A DNA stretch of 64,000 nucleotides from Brevundimonas huaxiensis (GTDB lineage Bacteria; Pseudomonadota; Alphaproteobacteria; Caulobacterales; Caulobacteraceae). The DNA is taken from NCBI RefSeq assembly GCF_014218725.1, contig NZ_JABBJE010000001.1, forward strand, positions 682,001 to 746,000, read 5' to 3'. Shown one piece after another: positions 24,319 to 33,365 of the stretch; positions within the stretch are counted from its first letter, which is position 1, and each line of letters begins with the position of its first letter. The position numbers and the translations under genes are program-made. The notes below the pieces were generated by a model. The model had not been told where the DNA came from, did no database searches, and was given only the letters and a program-made list of their open reading frames with translations.

Positions 24319-25351
24319 GACCCAGACCCTACTCAATCCGCTTCCCGTCTTCCATGACCGCGACTGCGACCTTTCGATCATTCGCGGCAAGCGCGTGGCC
24401 ATGATCGGTTACGGCAGCCAGGGCCGCACCCATGCGCTGAATCTGCGCGATTCGGGCGTGACCGACATCGTGGTGGGTCTGAAGGCCGACTCCAGAACAC
24501 GCGACCTGGCGCGCGCCGACGGGTTTGATGTGATGACGGCCGGGCAGGCTGCGTCGGGCGCGGACGTGGTCGCCGTCATGACGTCAGACGAGGCGCACCG
24601 CGATCTGTGGCGCGACGAACTGGAGCCGAACGTGCGGCCGGGCGCGGCCCTGGTCTTCGCCCACGGCCTGTCGGTGCGATTCGGCCTGGTCGAACCGCGC
24701 GCGGATCTGGACGTCATCCTGGCCTCGCCCAAGGGGATCGGGCCGCGCATCCGCGACCTGTATGAAGCCGGGGAGGGGGTCTTCTGCCTGTTTGGCGTGC
24801 AGCAGGACGCGACGGGCGGCGCGCATGCCCTGGGCCTCTCCTATGCGGCGGCGCTGGGCTGCGGACGTAAGGGTATTCTGGAAACCACGATGCGCGACGA
24901 ATGCGAGAGCGACCTGTTTGGCGAACAGGTGGTTCTGTGCGGCGGCATCGCCGAACTGATCGACGCGGCTTTCACGGAGCTGGTCCAGGCCGGCTATCCG
25001 CCCGAGGTGGCTTGGTTCGAATGTTTCTACGAGACCAAGCTGGTGACCGACCTGATGTACGAACGCGGCATTGCGGGCGCCTTCGCCAAGATTTCGAACA
25101 CGGCGGAATACGGGGCCTATCTGACCGGACCGCGCGTCATCGGAGCCGATTCTCGCCAAGCGATGGATCAGGTGTTGGCGGAGGTTCAAGACGGGACGTT
25201 CGTGCGGCGGCTGATGGCCGATTATGACGCGGGCTCGCCCGACCTGACCGCGCGCCGAAAGGCGCTGGGCTCAAGAACCATCGAGTCGGTTGGAGCGCAT
25301 CTGAATGCGGTGGCGCGCAAGGCGATGGAGAGCGCGGCGAACGACGACTGA
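24305..25351 (+). CDS. ilvC: Ketol-acid reductoisomerase
   Basis: This 348-residue NADPH enzyme is of branched-chain amino acid synthesis. The nucleotide-binding motif is MIGYGSQGRTHALNLRDSG (about residues 32-50). DVVAVMTSDEAHRDLW and HGLSVRFGLVEPRADLDVILASPKGIG are close to class I enzymes, and the C-terminal knotted domain has ECESDLFGEQVVLCGG. The start ATG at 24305 has GGAAGGAG just upstream; ATG 24317 is an alternative that would remove the overlap with the divergent DUF924 gene. Residues differ from typical IlvC in several spots, so a paralogue is possible. Confidence 0.88.
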   Translation: MKTAMTQTLLNPLPVFHDRDCDLSIIRGKRVAMIGYGSQGRTHALNLRDSGVTDIVVGLKADSRTRDLARADGFDVMTAGQAASGADVVAVMTSDEAHRDLWRDELEPNVRPGAALVFAHGLSVRFGLVEPRADLDVILASPKGIGPRIRDLYEAGEGVFCLFGVQQDATGGAHALGLSYAAALGCGRKGILETTMRDECESDLFGEQVVLCGGIAELIDAAFTELVQAGYPPEVAWFECFYETKLVTDLMYERGIAGAFAKISNTAEYGAYLTGPRVIGADSRQAMDQVLAEVQDGTFVRRLMADYDAGSPDLTARRKALGSRTIESVGAHLNAVARKAMESAANDD

Positions 25352-25411
25352 CGCGGCTCTGGCAGCGGGCGAACACCCGCTGTCGCATCGTCGATTTTTC
25401 TGAGGAGAAGA

Positions 25412-25488
25412 TGGTCGGAGTGAGAGGATTCGAACCTCCGACCCCTGCGTCCCGAACGCAGTGCTCTACCAGGCTGAGCCACACTCCG
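25412..25488 (-). tRNA. tRNA-Pro (anticodon CGG)
   Basis: This 77-base cloverleaf is read on the minus strand: acceptor CGGAGTG pairing with CACTCCG, D arm with GCTCAGCCTGGTAGAGC, anticodon loop TTCGGGA giving CGG, T arm with GGTTCGAATCC, and encoded CCA. All stems pair well. Confidence 0.96.
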
Positions 25489-25617
25489 ACCGTGGGGGCT
25501 GGCCTGGCGGCGTCGCCCCGAAGTGAGGACGCGGCTTATAGCCATGGGTTCGATAGGCCGCAAGCGCCCATTTCGACCCATCTTCACGGTAAGCGAAAAT
25601 AGTCCTGAAAGAGGGTG

Positions 25618-25646
25618 TTGCATCCCAAAACGGCTTGGCGTATCTG
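25618..25646 (+). promoter_or_regulatory. Probable promoter for tRNA-Gln
   Basis: TTGCAT (25618-25623) and TATCTG (25641-25646) are 17 bases apart, 44 bases before tRNA-Gln. Apart from this, the 200 bases between the tRNA-Pro and tRNA-Gln genes (25489-25689) show no gene or repeat that I can see. Confidence 0.45.
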
Positions 25647-25689
25647 ACCGCCTCCGCCGCACAGAGTGCTTCGGAAACGCCGGTCCTGC

Positions 25690-25763
25690 TGGGGAATGGT
25701 GTAATGGTAACACTACGGTTTTTGGTACCGTCATTCTAGGTTCGAGTCCTAGTTCCCCAGCCA
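25690..25763 (+). tRNA. tRNA-Gln (anticodon TTG)
   Basis: This 74-base cloverleaf has acceptor TGGGGAA pairing with TTCCCCA, D arm GTGTAATGGTAACAC, anticodon loop TTTTGGT giving TTG, T arm with GGTTCGAGTCC, and GCCA at the end. The short D loop and U1-A72 pair are typical of bacterial tRNA-Gln. Confidence 0.96.
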
Positions 25764-25885
25764 TCCGCCGAGAAAGGTCGGCACCGCCGAACCACTTCAC
25801 AGCTTCAGCATTATCATCTGCGCCAGGGCTTCCGTCGGGACGCTCGGCTACCTAGCTTGACCGCAGACTGCTGCTGAGGAGAACG

Positions 25886-26404
25886 ATGATGGTCACCGCC
25901 AAAGAAAAGCGCCTGGCGCCCCTGAAGACGCCGACGAGCCTGTCGGAGGAGGCGACCCAGAGCATTTCCGCCGCTCTGACCGGCCTGCTGGCCGATACGT
26001 TCGCTCTCTACATCAAGACAAAGAATTTCCACTGGCACGTCTCGGGTCCGCATTTCCGGGACTACCATCTGATGCTGGACGAGCAGTCGGCGGAAATCCT
26101 AGCCATGACCGATCCGATGGCCGAGCGGGCGCGCAAGATCGGCGGGACCACCCTGCGCTCCATCGGTCAGATCGCCAAGGAATCACGCATCGCCGACAAC
26201 GACGCAGACTATGTCGACCCGCTCGATATGCTGGCGGAGCTTCGTGACGACAACGGTGAACTGATCGGCCGGATGCGCGAGGTGCATGACTTGTGCGACG
26301 AGCATAACGACGTCGCGACCGCCAGCCTGCTGGAGAACTGGATCGACGAAAGTGAGAAGCGAGTCTGGTTCCTGTTCGAATCGGGTCGTCGCGGCAACGG
26401 CTGA
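25886..26404 (+). CDS. dps: Dps/ferritin-like DNA-protection protein
   Basis: This 172-residue Dps-family protein has the ferroxidase motif KNFHWHVSGPHFRDYHLMLDEQ (about residues 46-67) with the two His and the Asp/Glu of the inter-subunit iron site. Dps forms 12-mers that store iron and shield DNA from peroxide. GAGGAGA precedes the start; ATG 25889 is a second in-frame choice. It stands alone between tRNA-Gln and a secreted protein. Confidence 0.94.
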   Translation: MMVTAKEKRLAPLKTPTSLSEEATQSISAALTGLLADTFALYIKTKNFHWHVSGPHFRDYHLMLDEQSAEILAMTDPMAERARKIGGTTLRSIGQIAKESRIADNDADYVDPLDMLAELRDDNGELIGRMREVHDLCDEHNDVATASLLENWIDESEKRVWFLFESGRRGNG

Positions 26405-26472
26405 GGAACCGCAGCGCTTGCGCCGTCTTATGTATCGTCGATAGTCGATGACGGATGGCGCAGGAGGGGCGT

Positions 26473-26835
26473 GTGAAGCAGGTTTCGGTGATCTGCGGTT
26501 TGGCGATCGTCGGGGTGCTGGCGGCCTCGCCCGCCTCAGCCGATATGTCCAAGGCGTTCGGCAATACGATCGTGTCCCATTATCCGAACGGCCAGTGGGT
26601 CCGGCACTATTTCGAGCCGGATGGGCGCTACACCTCACAGTTTTCGGACGGGCGACGTGTGGCGGCCCGCTGGTCGGCCGAGGGCGACAAGATCTGTCTG
26701 TCCGGCTTCAGCCCGCGCCAGATCCTGCCACGCTTCTGCAGCCGGATGGTCGAAGCGGATGTCGGCGACAGCTGGCGCGCCCGCGATCCCTTGGGACGCT
26801 CCATACGCAACGAACTGGTCGCGGGACGTCGCTGA
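26473..26835 (+). CDS. Secreted small protein, unknown
   Basis: This protein of about 120 residues has a Sec signal peptide (VKQVSVICGLAIVGVLAASPASA, cut about residue 23). The mature part has VSHYPNGQWVRHYFEPDGRYTSQFSDGRRVAARW, a beta-rich pattern seen in small exported Brevundimonas/Caulobacter-type proteins, and two Cys (about 75 and 89) that could form a disulfide. I chose the GTG at 26473, with AGGAGG 5 bases upstream; ATG 26455 is upstream in frame. No family is recognised. Confidence 0.7.
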   Translation: MKQVSVICGLAIVGVLAASPASADMSKAFGNTIVSHYPNGQWVRHYFEPDGRYTSQFSDGRRVAARWSAEGDKICLSGFSPRQILPRFCSRMVEADVGDSWRARDPLGRSIRNELVAGRR

Positions 26836-26884
26836 GGCCTTGCCCTGAGCGGCGTCACCCTCTAGACGCGACCGCCTACCCGAT

Positions 26885-26969
26885 GCGGATGTGGCGGAAC
26901 TGGTAGACGCACTGGATTTAGGTTCCAGCGCCGAGAGGCGTGGAGGTTCGAGTCCTCTCATCCGCACCA
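26885..26969 (+). tRNA. tRNA-Leu (anticodon TAG)
   Basis: This 85-base class II tRNA has acceptor GCGGATG pairing with CATCCGC, anticodon loop TTTAGGT giving TAG, a variable arm (CGCCGAGAGGCG), T arm with GGTTCGAGTCC and encoded CCA. The long variable arm is diagnostic for Leu/Ser/Tyr. Confidence 0.97.
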
Positions 26970-26976
26970 AGACAAA

Positions 26977-27004
26977 AAAGGCCCCGGATCGCTCCGGGGC
27001 CTTT
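26977..27004 (+). terminator. Rho-independent terminator of tRNA-Leu
   Basis: AAAGGCCCCGGA pairs perfectly with TCCGGGGCCTTT around the loop TCGC, 7 bases after the tRNA. A pyrimidine-rich tail follows. Confidence 0.9.
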
Positions 27005-27052
27005 CTCTATTCTTGGCCTATCGCCCTTGCGGGTTATTTGAGGCCGATAGCT

Positions 27053-27081
27053 GGGCCTGCCGCGATTGGTGCGACAGGCCC
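27053..27081 (-). terminator. Possible terminator of the amino-acid permease gene
   Basis: GGGCCTG (27053-27059) pairs with CAGGCCC (27075-27081), with an inner CGC/GCG step, 10 bases after the permease stop on the minus strand. No T-run follows on that strand, so the call is weak. Confidence 0.35.
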
Positions 27082-27090
27082 GGTTTGGTC

Positions 27091-28665
27091 TTAGCGGATC
27101 GGCGGCACGGGCGGCGGCGGAACGTCACCATCCGTTTCGTGAACCTCGACCACACCGCGACCCAGGTGGCTCTTGCGGTAGCCGTAGGCGAAGTAGATCA
27201 GCAGGCCGATCCCGCCCCAGATCGGCAACACCATCTTGGCGTCGTGCGGCAGGTTCCAGAACAGGAAGGCGCAGCCGAACGCCGACAGGGGCGCGAACAC
27301 CCAGATCAGCGGCGTGCGGAACGGACGGCGACGGTTCGGATCCTTGACCCGCAGCACCAGCACCGCGATCGACACCATGAAGAAGGCGAACAGGGTTCCC
27401 GAGTTCGAGATGTCGGCCAGCTGACCGACCGGGAACAGGGCGCCGGCGATGGCGACCGCGATGCCGGTGGCGGCGGTCACGATATAGGGCGTCTTCCACT
27501 TGGGGTGGATCTTGGTCAGGCCTTCGGGCAGCAGGCCGTCGCGCGCCATCACGAAGAAGATGCGGGTCTGACCAAAGATCATCATCAGGATGACCGAGGG
27601 CAGGGCCAGGAGGGCGGCGGTGCCCAGGGCGTTGCCGATCTGGGGGTGACCGACGACGCGCAGAACGTGGGCCAGGGCCTCGTTAGAGCAGACCAGCATT
27701 TCTGCGTTGGCGGGCAGGGCGCAGGCGGCCACGAAGGCGGGCGAGCCCGGCTGTACCGCTTCACCGGCGGCGCCCAGAACCGGCTGAGCGCCGATAGCGC
27801 CGGCGGCGCCGAGCGCAACCAGCAGATAGAAGATCGTGCAGATGGCCAGCGAACCAATGAGGCCGATGGGCACGTTGCGCTGCGGATTCTTGGTTTCCTC
27901 GGCCGCCGTCGAAACGGCGTCAAAGCCGACATAGGCGAAGAAGATCGAGGCTGCGGCGCCGACGATGCCCATGCCCGAATATTGGCCGAACAGGCCATTT
28001 GGAGCGAACGGCGACAGGTTCGCCGACTTGATGACGGGCAGGGTGATGACGATGAAGACCGTCAGGGCGATGACCTTGATCGCGACCAGGATCGCGTTGA
28101 CGCGAGCCGATTCCGTGGTGCCGACCATCAGCAGAGCCGTCACCAGCAGGGCCACGACGATGGCGGGGATGTTGACGATCCCGGCCGAGAAGTCAGGCGT
28201 GGGGATGAAGCCGTTCATCGACCAGGTCGGCCCGGCGGATAGAAGATCAGGGAAGTCGAATCCGAGCCCCTGTTCTATCAGCCCGAGCACATAGCCCGAC
28301 CAACCGACCGACACGGCCGAGGCCGCCACGGCGTATTCCAGGATCAGCGCCCAGCCGACCGTCCAAGCCAGCAGTTCGCCCATCACGGCGTAGGTGTAGG
28401 TGTAGGCCGAGCCCGAAACCGGCGCCATCGACGCCAGTTCGGAGTAGCAGAGCGCCGCGACCGCGCAGACCGCGCCGGCGATGACGAAGCTGATCATCAT
28501 GCCCGGTCCGGCCTTTTGGGCGGCCGAAGCAGTCAGGACGAAGATCCCGGTGCCGATGATGGCCCCGATCCCCAGAAGCGTCAGTTGAATAGGACCAAGC
28601 GACCGGTGAAGCGACTTCTTCTCGGCCGTGGCAAGGATCGCGTCGAGCGACTTAACGCGCCACAT
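27091..28665 (-). CDS. APC-superfamily amino acid permease (cationic amino acid transporter-like)
   Basis: This 524-residue protein has about 12-13 membrane segments. The APC signature GIGAIIGTGIFVLTASAA is in helix 1, followed by GPGMMISFVIAG, CYSELASMAPVSGSAYTYTYAVMGE and FFAYVGFDAVSTAAEETKNPQRNVP, closest in style to the CAT (YhdG-like) subgroup. It imports an amino acid by proton symport or exchange; the substrate is not readable. I chose ATG 28665, with GGGGG 6 bases upstream. The leader has a small GCAGCC/GGCTGC hairpin (28687-28702). It is divergent from hrpB. Confidence 0.92.
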   Translation of the reverse strand: MWRVKSLDAILATAEKKSLHRSLGPIQLTLLGIGAIIGTGIFVLTASAAQKAGPGMMISFVIAGAVCAVAALCYSELASMAPVSGSAYTYTYAVMGELLAWTVGWALILEYAVAASAVSVGWSGYVLGLIEQGLGFDFPDLLSAGPTWSMNGFIPTPDFSAGIVNIPAIVVALLVTALLMVGTTESARVNAILVAIKVIALTVFIVITLPVIKSANLSPFAPNGLFGQYSGMGIVGAAASIFFAYVGFDAVSTAAEETKNPQRNVPIGLIGSLAICTIFYLLVALGAAGAIGAQPVLGAAGEAVQPGSPAFVAACALPANAEMLVCSNEALAHVLRVVGHPQIGNALGTAALLALPSVILMMIFGQTRIFFVMARDGLLPEGLTKIHPKWKTPYIVTAATGIAVAIAGALFPVGQLADISNSGTLFAFFMVSIAVLVLRVKDPNRRRPFRTPLIWVFAPLSAFGCAFLFWNLPHDAKMVLPIWGGIGLLIYFAYGYRKSHLGRGVVEVHETDGDVPPPPVPPIR

Positions 28666-28810
28666 AAAATACCCCCACGTTTTAATGCAGCCCCTCGGCT
28701 GCTTGGGGCGGACGCTAGCGACGGATGAGGCGGCGCGCAACGCGCATGACGGGGTGGTTAAGGCGCGACGACGCTTTCGTGATCGCCCATCGGCAGGCTA
28801 GAGGCGACGC

Positions 28811-31237
28811 ATGCTGCCCATCCACGCCGTTCTGGAACCGCTGAAAGTCGCGCTGAGCGCGGGCAATACAGCCGTGCTGGCGGCGCCGCCGGGGGCGGGC
28901 AAGACGACGGTTGTGCCGCTGGCCCTGCTGGATCAGCCCTGGCTGAAGGGCAAGGTGCTGGTGCTGGAACCGCGACGCCTGGCCGCACGGGCGGCGGCCG
29001 ACCGGATGGCTGCGACCCTGGGCGAACAGCCGGGGGGGACGGTGGGCTATCGTACCCGGCTGCAAAGCCGGATCGGTCCGACCACACGGATCGAGGTAAT
29101 CACCGAGGGCGTCTTCACGCGCATGATCCTGGACGACCCGGGGCTGGAGGGCGTTGGCGCGGTCCTGTTCGACGAGTTCCACGAACGCAGCCTGGACGCC
29201 GATCTCGGGCTGGCTTTGGCGAGAGATACGCAAGGGCTGCTGCGTGAGGATCTGCGGCTGCTGGTCATGTCGGCGACGCTGGATGTGGTCGGGGTCTCGC
29301 GCCTGCTCGACGGCGCGCCGGTGATCGAGGCCGAAGGACGGACCTGGCCGGTCGAAACCCGGTATCTGGGCCGCAACCCATCCGAACGGTTTGAAGAGAC
29401 TGTGGCGCGGGCCTGTCTGACCGCCTTGGGCGAGGAGACGGGGTCGGTGCTGGTCTTCTTGCCAGGGCAGGGCGAAATCCATCGGGTGGCCAGACTGGTG
29501 AATGAGCGACTGCGGCTGCCGAACGTCGATGTCGTGCCCCTGTACGGCGGACTGGACCGGGCCGAACAGGACCGGGCCATCGAACCGGCGGCGCCGGGGC
29601 GGCGCAAACTGGTGCTGGCGACCTCGGTTGCAGAAACCAGTCTCACCATCGAAGGCGTGCGGGTGGTGATCGACGGCGGACTGTCGCGCGTGCCGCGGTT
29701 CGAACCCTCCAGCGGCCTGACCCGGTTGGCGACGGTCAAGGTCAGCCGATCTTCCGCCGAACAAAGACGCGGCCGGGCCGGGCGCGCCGAGCCGGGCGTC
29801 TGCTACCGCTTGTGGGATGAGGAACAGACGCGCGGGCTGGTCCCGCATCAGCGGCCGGAAATCCAGGAGGCGGACCTGACCGGACTGGCCCTGGACCTGG
29901 CGCGTTGGGGCGCACGCTCGGTCGAGGGGCTGGCCCTGCTCGACCCGCCGCCGGCCGGGGCGATGGCCGAGGCGCGCAAGGTGCTGACGCGGTTAGGGGC
30001 GCTGGATGCCGATGGCGGACTGTCGAAACACGGGCTGAGGCTGACGAAGATCCCGCTGTCGCCTCGGCTGGCCCATATGGTCGCCGTGGCGTCCGACGCC
30101 GGCGACGCGATGACGGGCGCACGGATCGCGGCGGTCTTGAGCGAGCCGGGTCTGGGCGGATCGAGCATCGATCTGGCGGATCGCCTGATCGGGCTGGAGC
30201 GCGATCGGACTCAGAGAGCGCGCGATTCGATCAAGCTGGCGGAGCGCTGGGCGCGCGCGGCGGGCGGCGGATCGGGTCGGACGATCGATCCGGGACTGCT
30301 GCTGGCCGAGGCCTTTCCCGAGCGGATCGCAAGGGCGCGGGGCAAGGCGGGTGAATACCTTCTCGCCAGCGGAAGAGGGGCTGTGCTGGAGGCGACCGAC
30401 CATCTGGCGCGTCAGCTCTGGGTGGCGATCGCCGAACTCGGCGGCGGCGACACGCGCGACCGGGTGCGACTGGCGGCGGCGCTGGAGGCGGACCGGATCG
30501 ACAGCGATCTGGCGCGCCTGATCTCAACGGAAGACCGGCTCGTGCGCGAACCGTCGGGGCGGTCGGTGATCCGACGCTCGCGACGCATCGGGGCCATCGT
30601 GCTGGACGAAAAGATCGTCGGCGCGCCGGATGCGAAGATCCTGAGCGCCGCCCTTCGGGCCGAGATCGAGGCGGATGGGCTGGGCGCCTTGAAATGGGGC
30701 GAGCAGGCGTCGGGACTGCGCGCCCGTCTGGCCTTCCTGCACGCGCACGACCCAGCTTGGCCTGATGTGTCGGACAATTCTCTGCTGGCCGCGCGTGAGG
30801 ACTGGCTGTGGCCTTTGCTGGACGGGGCCAAGTCGCTGGAAGGGCTAGCTGACGGTCGTCTGGCCGAGGCTCTGCGTGGACTGATCCCTTGGGACCTACA
30901 GCGGCGGCTGGACGAACTGGCGCCCCCGCGTCTGATCACGCCGTTGGGCTCGGCGGCCATTGATTATGCCGCCGAGGGCGGACCGCGCGTGGATATTCGC
31001 GTGCAGGAACTGTTCGGCGTCACGACGCATCCGACTGTCGGCGGCGTGCCGTTGACCCTGGCGCTGTTGTCGCCGGCGCGACGGCCGGTGCAGGTCACCA
31101 AGGACCTGCCGCGCTTCTGGTCCGGCTCATGGGCGGCGGTGCGTGCGGAGATGCGCGGCCGCTATCCCCGTCATCCGTGGCCGGAAAACCCGGCCGAGGC
31201 GCAGGCGACGAACCGGGTCAAACCGCGCGGGACTTGA
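28811..31237 (+). CDS. hrpB: ATP-dependent helicase HrpB
   Basis: This 808-residue DExH-box helicase shows Walker A APPGAGKTT (about 27-35), motif II FDEFHERS, SATLD (III), ATSVAETSLTIEGV (V) and QRRGRAGR (VI), then the HA2-like region and the HrpB-specific C-terminal domain (RYPRHPWPENP near the end). HrpB proteins are widespread, but their physiological RNA or DNA substrate is not settled. It is divergent from the permease, with 145 bases between; the MHS transporter follows 56 bases later. Confidence 0.94.
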   Translation: MLPIHAVLEPLKVALSAGNTAVLAAPPGAGKTTVVPLALLDQPWLKGKVLVLEPRRLAARAAADRMAATLGEQPGGTVGYRTRLQSRIGPTTRIEVITEGVFTRMILDDPGLEGVGAVLFDEFHERSLDADLGLALARDTQGLLREDLRLLVMSATLDVVGVSRLLDGAPVIEAEGRTWPVETRYLGRNPSERFEETVARACLTALGEETGSVLVFLPGQGEIHRVARLVNERLRLPNVDVVPLYGGLDRAEQDRAIEPAAPGRRKLVLATSVAETSLTIEGVRVVIDGGLSRVPRFEPSSGLTRLATVKVSRSSAEQRRGRAGRAEPGVCYRLWDEEQTRGLVPHQRPEIQEADLTGLALDLARWGARSVEGLALLDPPPAGAMAEARKVLTRLGALDADGGLSKHGLRLTKIPLSPRLAHMVAVASDAGDAMTGARIAAVLSEPGLGGSSIDLADRLIGLERDRTQRARDSIKLAERWARAAGGGSGRTIDPGLLLAEAFPERIARARGKAGEYLLASGRGAVLEATDHLARQLWVAIAELGGGDTRDRVRLAAALEADRIDSDLARLISTEDRLVREPSGRSVIRRSRRIGAIVLDEKIVGAPDAKILSAALRAEIEADGLGALKWGEQASGLRARLAFLHAHDPAWPDVSDNSLLAAREDWLWPLLDGAKSLEGLADGRLAEALRGLIPWDLQRRLDELAPPRLITPLGSAAIDYAAEGGPRVDIRVQELFGVTTHPTVGGVPLTLALLSPARRPVQVTKDLPRFWSGSWAAVRAEMRGRYPRHPWPENPAEAQATNRVKPRGT

Positions 31238-31293
31238 TCGCCTTGACGCGGCGGGAAGGAAACGGGCATCGCTGGGACAACCGGGAGAAGAAG

Positions 31294-32571
31294 ATGTCCG
31301 ATGTCCTGCCGAAGAACTCCACCGGCCGTGTGCTGTTCGCCAGCCTGATCGGCACGACGATCGAGTTCTTCGACTTCTACATCTACGCCACGGCGGCCGT
31401 GCTGGTGTTCCCGACGCTGTTCTTCCCTGGCGAGGATCCGGGGACGGCGTTGCTGTCCTCGTTCGCCACCTTCTCCATCGCCTTCTTCGCGCGGCCCATC
31501 GGCGCCCTGGCCTTCGGACATTTTGGGGACCGGGTGGGACGCAAGGCGACGCTGGTCGCGGCGTTGATGACGATGGGCCTGTCCACGGTGGCCATCGGTC
31601 TGTTGCCGACGCACCAGCAGGTCGGCCTGCTGGCGCCCCTGCTGCTGGCCCTGTGCCGGTTTGGTCAGGGGCTGGGTCTGGGCGGCGAGTGGGGAGGGGC
31701 GGTGTTGCTGGCGACCGAGAATGCGCCGCCCGGAAAGAAGGCCTGGTTCGGCATGTTCCCCCAACTGGGCGCGCCCATCGGCTTCATCCTGTCCACCACA
31801 TCCTTCATCGTCCTGACGTCGACGATGAGCGAGACCGCGTTCGAGGGCTGGGGCTGGCGCATTCCGTTTCTGGCCAGCGCCGTGCTGGTGTTCGTCGGCC
31901 TGTGGGTGCGGCTGAAGATCACCGAGACGCCCGAGTTTCAGAAGGCGGTGGACCGCGACGAGCGCGTCAAGGCGCCGGCCATCACCTTGTTCGCCCATCA
32001 CAAGGCGGCGCTGGTTCTGGGCACCTTCAGCGGCGTGACGACCTTCACCCTGTTCTATCTGATGACTGTCTTCGCCCTGGGCTGGGCGACGACGGGAATG
32101 GGGCTGGCGCGGGCCGATGTCCTGCCCATCCAGCTGATCGGCGTGCTGTTCTTCGCCGCCTTCATCCCGGTGACGGCCTTGCTGGCGGATCGATACGGGC
32201 AGGTCAGGGTGCTGATCGCCTCTTCGGTCGGGATCGGCCTGTTCGGCTTTCTGTTCGCACCGCTGTTCGGGGGCGGTCTCAGCGGCCTGCTGATCTTCTT
32301 TGCGCTGGGGTTCGCCCTGATGGGCTGCACCTATGGGCCCATCGGCGCGGCCATGGCGCGGCCGTTCCCGACAGCGGTGCGCTATACCGGTGCGTCGATG
32401 GCCTTCAATCTGGCGGGCATACTGGGGGCGTCGCTGGCGCCCTTTGTCGCGCTGAAGCTGGCCGAGCGGTTCGGGCCGGCGGCCGTCGGCGGTTATCTAA
32501 CGATTTCGGCCCTGATCACCATCGCCGCCCTGTGGGGCATGGGGCGGGTGGCGCCGGAGGAACAGCGCTAG
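31294..32571 (+). CDS. MFS transporter, metabolite:H+ symporter (MHS) type
   Basis: This 425-residue protein has 12 membrane segments. MHS-type features are TTIEFFDFYIYATAAVLVFPTLFFP in helix 1, motif A GHFGDRVGRKATL in the 2-3 loop, and GQGLGLGGEWGGAVLLATENAP in helix 4-5. Related members carry proline/betaine, shikimate or dicarboxylates. I chose the ATG at 31294, with GGGAGAAG upstream; the open frame extends back into hrpB. Its stop overlaps the convergent trmH-type gene by 4 bases. Confidence 0.92.
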   Translation: MSDVLPKNSTGRVLFASLIGTTIEFFDFYIYATAAVLVFPTLFFPGEDPGTALLSSFATFSIAFFARPIGALAFGHFGDRVGRKATLVAALMTMGLSTVAIGLLPTHQQVGLLAPLLLALCRFGQGLGLGGEWGGAVLLATENAPPGKKAWFGMFPQLGAPIGFILSTTSFIVLTSTMSETAFEGWGWRIPFLASAVLVFVGLWVRLKITETPEFQKAVDRDERVKAPAITLFAHHKAALVLGTFSGVTTFTLFYLMTVFALGWATTGMGLARADVLPIQLIGVLFFAAFIPVTALLADRYGQVRVLIASSVGIGLFGFLFAPLFGGGLSGLLIFFALGFALMGCTYGPIGAAMARPFPTAVRYTGASMAFNLAGILGASLAPFVALKLAERFGPAAVGGYLTISALITIAALWGMGRVAPEEQR

Positions 32572-33365
32572 GCTTCGTCCGTCGCGGCATAGACCATAAT
32601 GCCGGTGGCGATGGCCAGGTTCAGGCTGTCGGCTCGGCCGCGCATCGGGATCTTGACGTTGACGTCGCAGGCGGCGGCCAGGGCGTCTGTCAGGCCAGCC
32701 TGTTCATTGCCCATCAGGATCAGCGACGGCCGTTGCATGACGGCCGAGCGGTGACTGACCTTGGCGTCCAGTCGTGTGCCGACGACGCTGCCGGGCCAGG
32801 TCTTGCGCCAGGTCAGGAAGGCTTCGGGCGTCGTCTTGGTGATCGAGACGGCGAAGACCGAGCCCATCGTCGCGCGCACGGCCTCGACCGAATAGGGATC
32901 GACGCAGTCGCCGATCAGGATGACGCCGCCGCAACCGGCCGCGTCGGCCGTGCGGATGATGGTGCCCAGGTTGCCGGGATCGCGCACCTGCTCCAGCGCC
33001 ACCCAGCAGGGCGCCGAGGCGGGGTTCAGGCTGTCGAGAGGCGCATAGGCCTGTTCGAACACGCCCAAGACCGTCTGCGGATTGTCGCGGCGGCTGATCT
33101 TTTCGAGGATGGCGTGGGTGACGACGATGATATCGCCGCCGGCTTTAAGTGTGGCCGCCTTGGCGCGGTCCAGCAACGGATGAGGCCGGGCGTCCTCGCC
33201 GACCAGCAGCATCCGGGGCGCGCGCCCCTGGTCAAGCGCCTCGCCGATGAACTTCAAACCCTCAGCCAGGAAGGTGCCGGTCAGGTCGCGTTCCTTGCGC
33301 ATATGCAGGGCGCGGACGCCCTTGACCGTGTCGTTGGTCAGGGAGGTGATGACGCGTTCGCTCAT
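32568..33365 (-). CDS. TrmH/SpoU-family RNA 2'-O-methyltransferase
   Basis: This 265-residue SPOUT methyltransferase has an N-terminal substrate-binding region (VKGVRALHMRKERDLTGTFLAEGLKFI) and the SpoU knot motifs: LEQVRDPGNLGTIIRTADAAG (motif 1), LIMGNEQAGL (motif 2) and IPMRGRADSLNLAIATGIMVY (motif 3). It probably methylates rRNA or tRNA riboses. The start ATG overlaps the upstream methyltransferase's stop (ATGA). The longer open frame has no support. Confidence 0.93.
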   Translation of the reverse strand: MSERVITSLTNDTVKGVRALHMRKERDLTGTFLAEGLKFIGEALDQGRAPRMLLVGEDARPHPLLDRAKAATLKAGGDIIVVTHAILEKISRRDNPQTVLGVFEQAYAPLDSLNPASAPCWVALEQVRDPGNLGTIIRTADAAGCGGVILIGDCVDPYSVEAVRATMGSVFAVSITKTTPEAFLTWRKTWPGSVVGTRLDAKVSHRSAVMQRPSLILMGNEQAGLTDALAAACDVNVKIPMRGRADSLNLAIATGIMVYAATDEA

